Assembly (NCBI GenBank): GCA_038521625.1
Contig: JBCBKP010000003.1
Coordinates: 186,001 to 250,000, forward strand
Length of the DNA: 64,000 nt
Source: JBCBKP01 sp038521625
GTDB lineage: Bacteria; Planctomycetota; Phycisphaerae; Phycisphaerales; UBA1924
Direction: 5' to 3'
The number at the start of each line of letters is the position of its first letter. Position 1 is the stretch's first letter. The notes beneath the pieces are model-generated. The model was not told where the DNA came from and did not search any database. It was given only the letters and a program-made list of their open reading frames with translations. Shown piece after piece: positions 60,584-64,000 of the stretch. The translations under genes were made by a program, and so were the position numbers.

Positions 60584-60586
60584 GCT

Positions 60587-60690
60587 CAAGAGGCTAAAAC
60601 CCACACCCGGGGCTTGAGCCTCTTGGTTGAGTCGCCGCCCTCCGGGCGTGAGATTTGGTTGAGTCACGCCCTCCGGGCTTGAGTTGTGGC
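60587..60690. repeat. Hairpin and three imperfect ~30-bp repeats
   Basis: CAAGAGGCT (60587-60595) pairs with AGCCTCTTG (60617-60625). Overlapping it are units with CCGGGGCTTGAG...TTGGTTGAGTC (60604-60634), CCTCCGGGCGTGAG...TTGGTTGAGTC (60636-60666) and CCTCCGGGCTTGAG (60667-60690). It may act as a terminator for the gene before, without a T-tract. Confidence 0.6.
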
Positions 60691-60736
60691 CGCTCGCTGG
60701 CGTGAAGATCAGCATCGCGGCCGTGGCGTTGCGATA

Positions 60737-60771
60737 GGGGGAGAGGACCAAGGCTGTGGGTGGGCTTGGTC
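60737..60771. repeat. Repeat GGGGGAGAGGACCAAG with hairpin, copy 1
   Basis: The 16-mer at 60737-60752 recurs exactly at 63979-63994. Here GACCAAG (60746-60752) pairs with CTTGGTC (60765-60771), followed by TTCTTCCTC: a terminator-like hairpin between convergent genes. Confidence 0.6.
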
Positions 60772-60804
60772 TTCTTCCTCGTCGGCCGCACGCGGAGATC
60801 TGCG

Positions 60805-63471
60805 TCACCGTCGTTCGATCTGACTGAGGATCGAGCGGTCCTTGATCTGGTCGTCCTTGGCGAGCATGAACGCCTTGCTCAGGATCACCGCCAGGGTCCG
60901 ATCGCCCTCGAACGGCAGGAAGAGCTTGCCCTTGGCGGGGCCGGCTTCCATCGCGCTGTTCGGGACGATGCAGAGGTACTGGTCGTTCGGCTCCATCAGG
61001 ATGTTGCCGCTGCCGAGGTGGATCTTGTAGGTCCGCTTCTTGCCGAGCACGACGAGGAACCTGCCCGTCACCGTGCAGGCGCTCGCGATCTTGAGGCGTG
61101 GGACCAGATTCTCAAGCAGTTCGCGGCGGGTCTGCGCGGTGACGCCCAGGTCGCCGAATGCGTAGCGCTCCCAGTACTCGCGGAAGTGGCCGCCGGGTCC
61201 GCCGTCGTTCCACTCGGGGTTGTTGCCGACGCTGCCGACGCCGACGAAGAGGTCGATATCTCGCAGGATCTCGCTGAGCACGATCGGCGGGATCTCATCG
61301 AGTCGCAGGGGATGGTTCGCGTCGCGATCCCGCCGTCCGACGGTCTCGTAGCGGCCGCCGGTGGCGTGCTGGATGTTCTGCCCGGCGTTGATGTCGTAGA
61401 AGCGCACCTGGTCGGTCGAGACGAACCTGAAGGCCCCCGAATCGAGGACGAAGGCATCGACGTAGTCGTCGCCGACGCCCTCGACCCAGAACTCGGCCCG
61501 CAGCCCCCACGCCTGGAGGCGGCGGGATGGTGGCGGGTACTCGTCGTCGACCATCAGCCGGAGCTTGGCCTTCCACCCGCGCGCTGCGCAGAGCGCGTTG
61601 AACTGGTGCTGGCGGAGCACGTGGGCCGCGAAGCGGTTGGAGTACATCTCCGTGCGTCGCTCGGCGTCGGTGAGCAGGTAGACCTCGCGGTGGGCCTGCT
61701 TGAAGGGCTGGCGGATCTCGTTGGTCTGATAGAACTCGCGCCACGCCGCGATGTCGCCGCGGGTCTCGGCGCTGCCCGGCTCGGCGTCGGCGTCGATCGG
61801 GTGCCACATCGACACCGTCGTCGACTCGGCGTCGGGCTCGAAGGGCGTGCCGTCGGCCCTGACGAGCCGGCCCGGCCCGTGCGCCGCCGCCTTGGGGTCG
61901 TCTGCGAGCCAGGCGGCGGCGGTGCGCTCGCGGCCGTCGTCGAAGAGCCAGATCAGACGGCGGGCGATCGTGCCGACGAGCGGGTGGTCGAGGTACCGCT
62001 CGCGCCAGGTCGGCACGGCCCACGACCGGCGGTCGAGGAACATCGAGTCGATGCGGTCCCGCTGGGCGGGCAGCATCTTCTGGATGTCCTTCATCGACGC
62101 CTTGAGGTCCTTGAGCTCGTCCGCGTGCTCGGCCTTGACCGGCGCGGGGACCGACTTGGTGACCTTGCCCTTGGCGTTCCGCCAGGTGAGCGTGGTGGAG
62201 GCCGCCCCGGCGGTCCCGGTGATCCGGAGCAGGGCGGTGTGTTCGCCCATCGGTTCGTCGAGCGCGCCGACCTCGGTGAGCCCGTAGGCGGGGACGGCCA
62301 TCTCCTCGATCTCGTCGCGCGGCAGGCCCTCGCGCTCGGCGGCGGCGTCGAGGGCCTTGTCGAGCATCTTCTGCGCGCTGCCGAACTTGACCTTGACCTT
62401 GAGGTACGCGAGCTGGCCGAGGCTGACCCGGCCCGGGATCTGGCCGAGCGCGTAGACGGCGGCGTTGCCGACCGCGACCATGCGCGGGCCGATGCCCGGG
62501 ATCTTCTTGTAGGCGGAGACGGCGAGCGGGCCGAGCGCTCGGGCGACGTCTTCGCTCTTGACGGTCAGGGAGGCCCAGACGAGGCCCTTGAGGATCTTGG
62601 CGTAGTAGGCGTCCACTTGCCAGATGGGGCCCGTCACCCCCCCGTTCTCGTCACCGCCGGGCTCTGCCTCGGTTGGGCGCAACGCGAGCTCGAACACTTC
62701 GATGAGCAGCGCGCGGAATGTGTCTGATCCGATGACCTCGATCCATTCGGACGCAGCTCGGAGCCACTTCTTGGGCGGCCTGGGCTGCTCGACGGATTTG
62801 CAGGCTTTCAGCAGTTGCCGGAGTGCCCATCGCTGGTCGGGCGTGAGCGATTCGAAACCGGACACGATGTGCCGCGACCACGGGTACGGCAGACCGATCG
62901 GCGATTCAGCGATGCCCGTGCTGATCTGCCGGATCGTCCAGCCGATCGGAACCTCGCCGATGGCCTTGGCGAGCTCCGATGCCGGCTCGATCAAGAGCGG
63001 GTGCTTTCTGTACTTCCGGAAGTTCGCATCGAGGACATTCGTGAACTCCGACATCCAGCTGAAGTACCGACGGTCGTGCGAGACCACGGGCACAAGCGCC
63101 CGCATGACCTCCGCGAGGGACGCGGGCTCGGGCAGTGCCGCGTCCGCCACGAGGTGGCGGGTGTACAGGTGCAGGATGAATGTTGCGGGCCCCGGCCAGG
63201 TCCATGGATCGCCGACAACGGCATCGACGGCGAAACGGGTTCCCTCGATGTACAGACGACAGACGATGCCCGACTTCGTCTCCGAGTCCCACGCCGCCGA
63301 CCGGTCGAGGAGCTCACGCCCTGCGTCATGGAGCCGATCACAGGCGGCGAGATAGGCGGTGCGCTTCTTTTGCGGCACAACCCAGGTGTAGCCATCCCGC
63401 GTGCCGTGCTTCAGCACGCCTTCCGCACGCTCGAGAAGTTTCTTGACGACGCGGTCGGCCTCGCGGTCCAC
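60805..63471 (-). CDS. DUF4132 (MolR-like) protein
   Basis: 888 residues, cytoplasmic. The first ~500 residues are helical and ARM/HEAT-like. The C-terminal DUF4132 block (~535-780) is clear: IAAWREFYQTNEIRQPFKQAHREVYLLT, MYSNRFAAHVLRQHQFNALCAARGWKA, and DLFVGVGSVGNNPEWND. The family includes E. coli MolR/YehI and is linked in other bacteria to MoxR ATPases, WGR domains and VWA proteins, but its biochemical role is unknown. GGSDEN-like acidic linker at ~275. Its ATG (63471) lies 3 bp after the stop of the small beta-grasp-like gene, so they are made as a pair. Confidence 0.88.
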   Translation of the reverse strand: MDREADRVVKKLLERAEGVLKHGTRDGYTWVVPQKKRTAYLAACDRLHDAGRELLDRSAAWDSETKSGIVCRLYIEGTRFAVDAVVGDPWTWPGPATFILHLYTRHLVADAALPEPASLAEVMRALVPVVSHDRRYFSWMSEFTNVLDANFRKYRKHPLLIEPASELAKAIGEVPIGWTIRQISTGIAESPIGLPYPWSRHIVSGFESLTPDQRWALRQLLKACKSVEQPRPPKKWLRAASEWIEVIGSDTFRALLIEVFELALRPTEAEPGGDENGGVTGPIWQVDAYYAKILKGLVWASLTVKSEDVARALGPLAVSAYKKIPGIGPRMVAVGNAAVYALGQIPGRVSLGQLAYLKVKVKFGSAQKMLDKALDAAAEREGLPRDEIEEMAVPAYGLTEVGALDEPMGEHTALLRITGTAGAASTTLTWRNAKGKVTKSVPAPVKAEHADELKDLKASMKDIQKMLPAQRDRIDSMFLDRRSWAVPTWRERYLDHPLVGTIARRLIWLFDDGRERTAAAWLADDPKAAAHGPGRLVRADGTPFEPDAESTTVSMWHPIDADAEPGSAETRGDIAAWREFYQTNEIRQPFKQAHREVYLLTDAERRTEMYSNRFAAHVLRQHQFNALCAARGWKAKLRLMVDDEYPPPSRRLQAWGLRAEFWVEGVGDDYVDAFVLDSGAFRFVSTDQVRFYDINAGQNIQHATGGRYETVGRRDRDANHPLRLDEIPPIVLSEILRDIDLFVGVGSVGNNPEWNDGGPGGHFREYWERYAFGDLGVTAQTRRELLENLVPRLKIASACTVTGRFLVVLGKKRTYKIHLGSGNILMEPNDQYLCIVPNSAMEAGPAKGKLFLPFEGDRTLAVILSKAFMLAKDDQIKDRSILSQIERR

Positions 63472-63474
63472 AAC

Positions 63475-63891
63475 TCACCCGCCCACGAGCATCACGAGGC
63501 GCAGAAAGGTCACCTCCATCCCGGGCTCGATCCGGATGGTCTCGTTCAGCGACTCGGTCTGGCGGTCCCCGACGAGGACGAGCACGCGGTTGTGCTCGAA
63601 CGCGTCGGTCGCGGCCTCGAACTGCTTGTTCCAGTCGATCTGGCGGCGGCGGAGCTCCGAGTTGTCGCCGTTGAGCTCGCGCTCCAGCTCGCCTGGCGTG
63701 ACGAGCCCGCGGAACTTCTGCTTCGCGTCGCCCGAGCGGATCGCGCGGTTGTAGTCGTCGACCTCCTGGTAGACGCGCTCGCGGATCAGCTCGCGGACCG
63801 TGATCGACTCGGTCTCGAACTCGAGCTCGAAGGTGTGGTCCTCGCCGCCGGGCGTGGTGGTCTGGTCGCGGATGGTCAGCGTCGCGGGCAT
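63475..63891 (-). CDS. Beta-grasp (MoaD/ubiquitin-like) protein ending in Gly-Gly
   Basis: 138 residues. ATG 63891 has AGGAGGAG ~8 nt upstream. The layout fits a beta-grasp fold: strand TLTIRD, strand FELEFET, helix TVRELIRERVYQEVDDYN (31-48), a ~45-residue helical insertion, strand RVLVLVG (102-108), then IRIEPGMEVTFLRLVMLVGG to the very end. The closing block copies MoaD/ThiS, whose end reads like DGDEVxFxPPxxGG and whose terminal Gly is adenylated by an E1-like enzyme. No E1-like (ThiF/MoeB) gene is visible, but the window ends 109 bp upstream. Coupled to DUF4132. Fold assignment is inference. Confidence 0.7.
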   Translation of the reverse strand: MPATLTIRDQTTTPGGEDHTFELEFETESITVRELIRERVYQEVDDYNRAIRSGDAKQKFRGLVTPGELERELNGDNSELRRRQIDWNKQFEAATDAFEHNRVLVLVGDRQTESLNETIRIEPGMEVTFLRLVMLVGG

Positions 63892-63978
63892 CTCGGTCTC
63901 CTCCTGTTCCCGGCCCGAAGATACCCGATGGCCGGCGTCGAATGGAGCGTCCGATGGCCGGCCGTACGACCGATTCCT

Positions 63979-63994
63979 GGGGGAGAGGACCAAG
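63979..63994. repeat. Repeat GGGGGAGAGGACCAAG, copy 2
   Basis: Exact copy of 60737-60752, followed by CGTGGG where copy 1 has GCTGTGGG. Cut by the window edge, so a second hairpin arm cannot be checked. Confidence 0.6.
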
Positions 63995-64000
63995 CGTGGG

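Overview
The window comes from a high-GC member of the Planctomycetota, most likely class Phycisphaerae. The evidence is several secreted proteins ending in GC-type dockerin repeats (PFGVISQTDV...FVNLFF...GCP), four stand-alone prepilin-like proteins (GFTLxELLVxIAIIAVLxGxLLPAL, one with the H-X9-DG signature), a PEP-CTERM-like tail, a bacterial topoisomerase VI, and a divergent tubulin/FtsZ-family GTPase. No phage, insertion sequence or CRISPR array is visible. About 48 protein genes and two tRNAs can be supported.

Layout. 1-12.7 kb is an exported-protein region on the minus strand: NxxGxxxF-repeat proteins, a CocE-type hydrolase lipoprotein, two small secreted proteins and a 1263-residue VPS10/BNR propeller protein that share one beta-rich domain, then a PEP-CTERM / dockerin / prepilin operon behind a strong promoter with a Fur-family-like operator. 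12.9-16 kb: tRNA-Val(GAC) and tRNA-Ile(CAU), fumC, and a transglutaminase-like protein. 16-27 kb (minus): prepilin, adk, fusA, then a tightly coupled set with an O-antigen-ligase-like protein, a WecA/MraY-type glycosyl-1-phosphate transferase, a YwaF/TMEM164-like membrane protein, rlmN, a lipoprotein and ispH. 27-38.6 kb (mostly plus): prepilin, M20 dipeptidase, a GATase-like membrane protein with an ABC ATPase, prolyl oligopeptidase, and a Ser/Thr kinase with propeller.

38.6-44.8 kb holds topoisomerase VI A and B with basic tails, a hairpin-rich leader, the tubulin-like GTPase, ndk and csrA. 44.9-50 kb: NifU-type protein divergent from a lipoprotein / M48 / M20 operon, and a Nudix hydrolase. 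50-51.8 kb: two dockerin-bearing secreted proteins. 52-58.3 kb: the SOS-mutagenesis cassette imuA-imuB-dnaE2, riddled with short repeats. 58.3-58.7 kb is an AT-richer gap with two DnaA-box sequences. 58.7-60.6 kb: a glycosyltransferase and a small secreted protein. 60.8-63.9 kb: a DUF4132 (MolR-like) protein coupled to a small beta-grasp-like protein ending in Gly-Gly, which is the best candidate for an undescribed system.

Two repeat classes cut across genes. One is a pyrimidine/purine strand-biased family (CTCCGTCG 8-mers and GCGTCTCYGCGTTCTCCG 18-mers) that codes in frame inside dnaE2, top6B and probably rlmN. The other is in-frame minisatellites in imuA. All identifications rest on reading motifs in the translations. 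No database search was possible.
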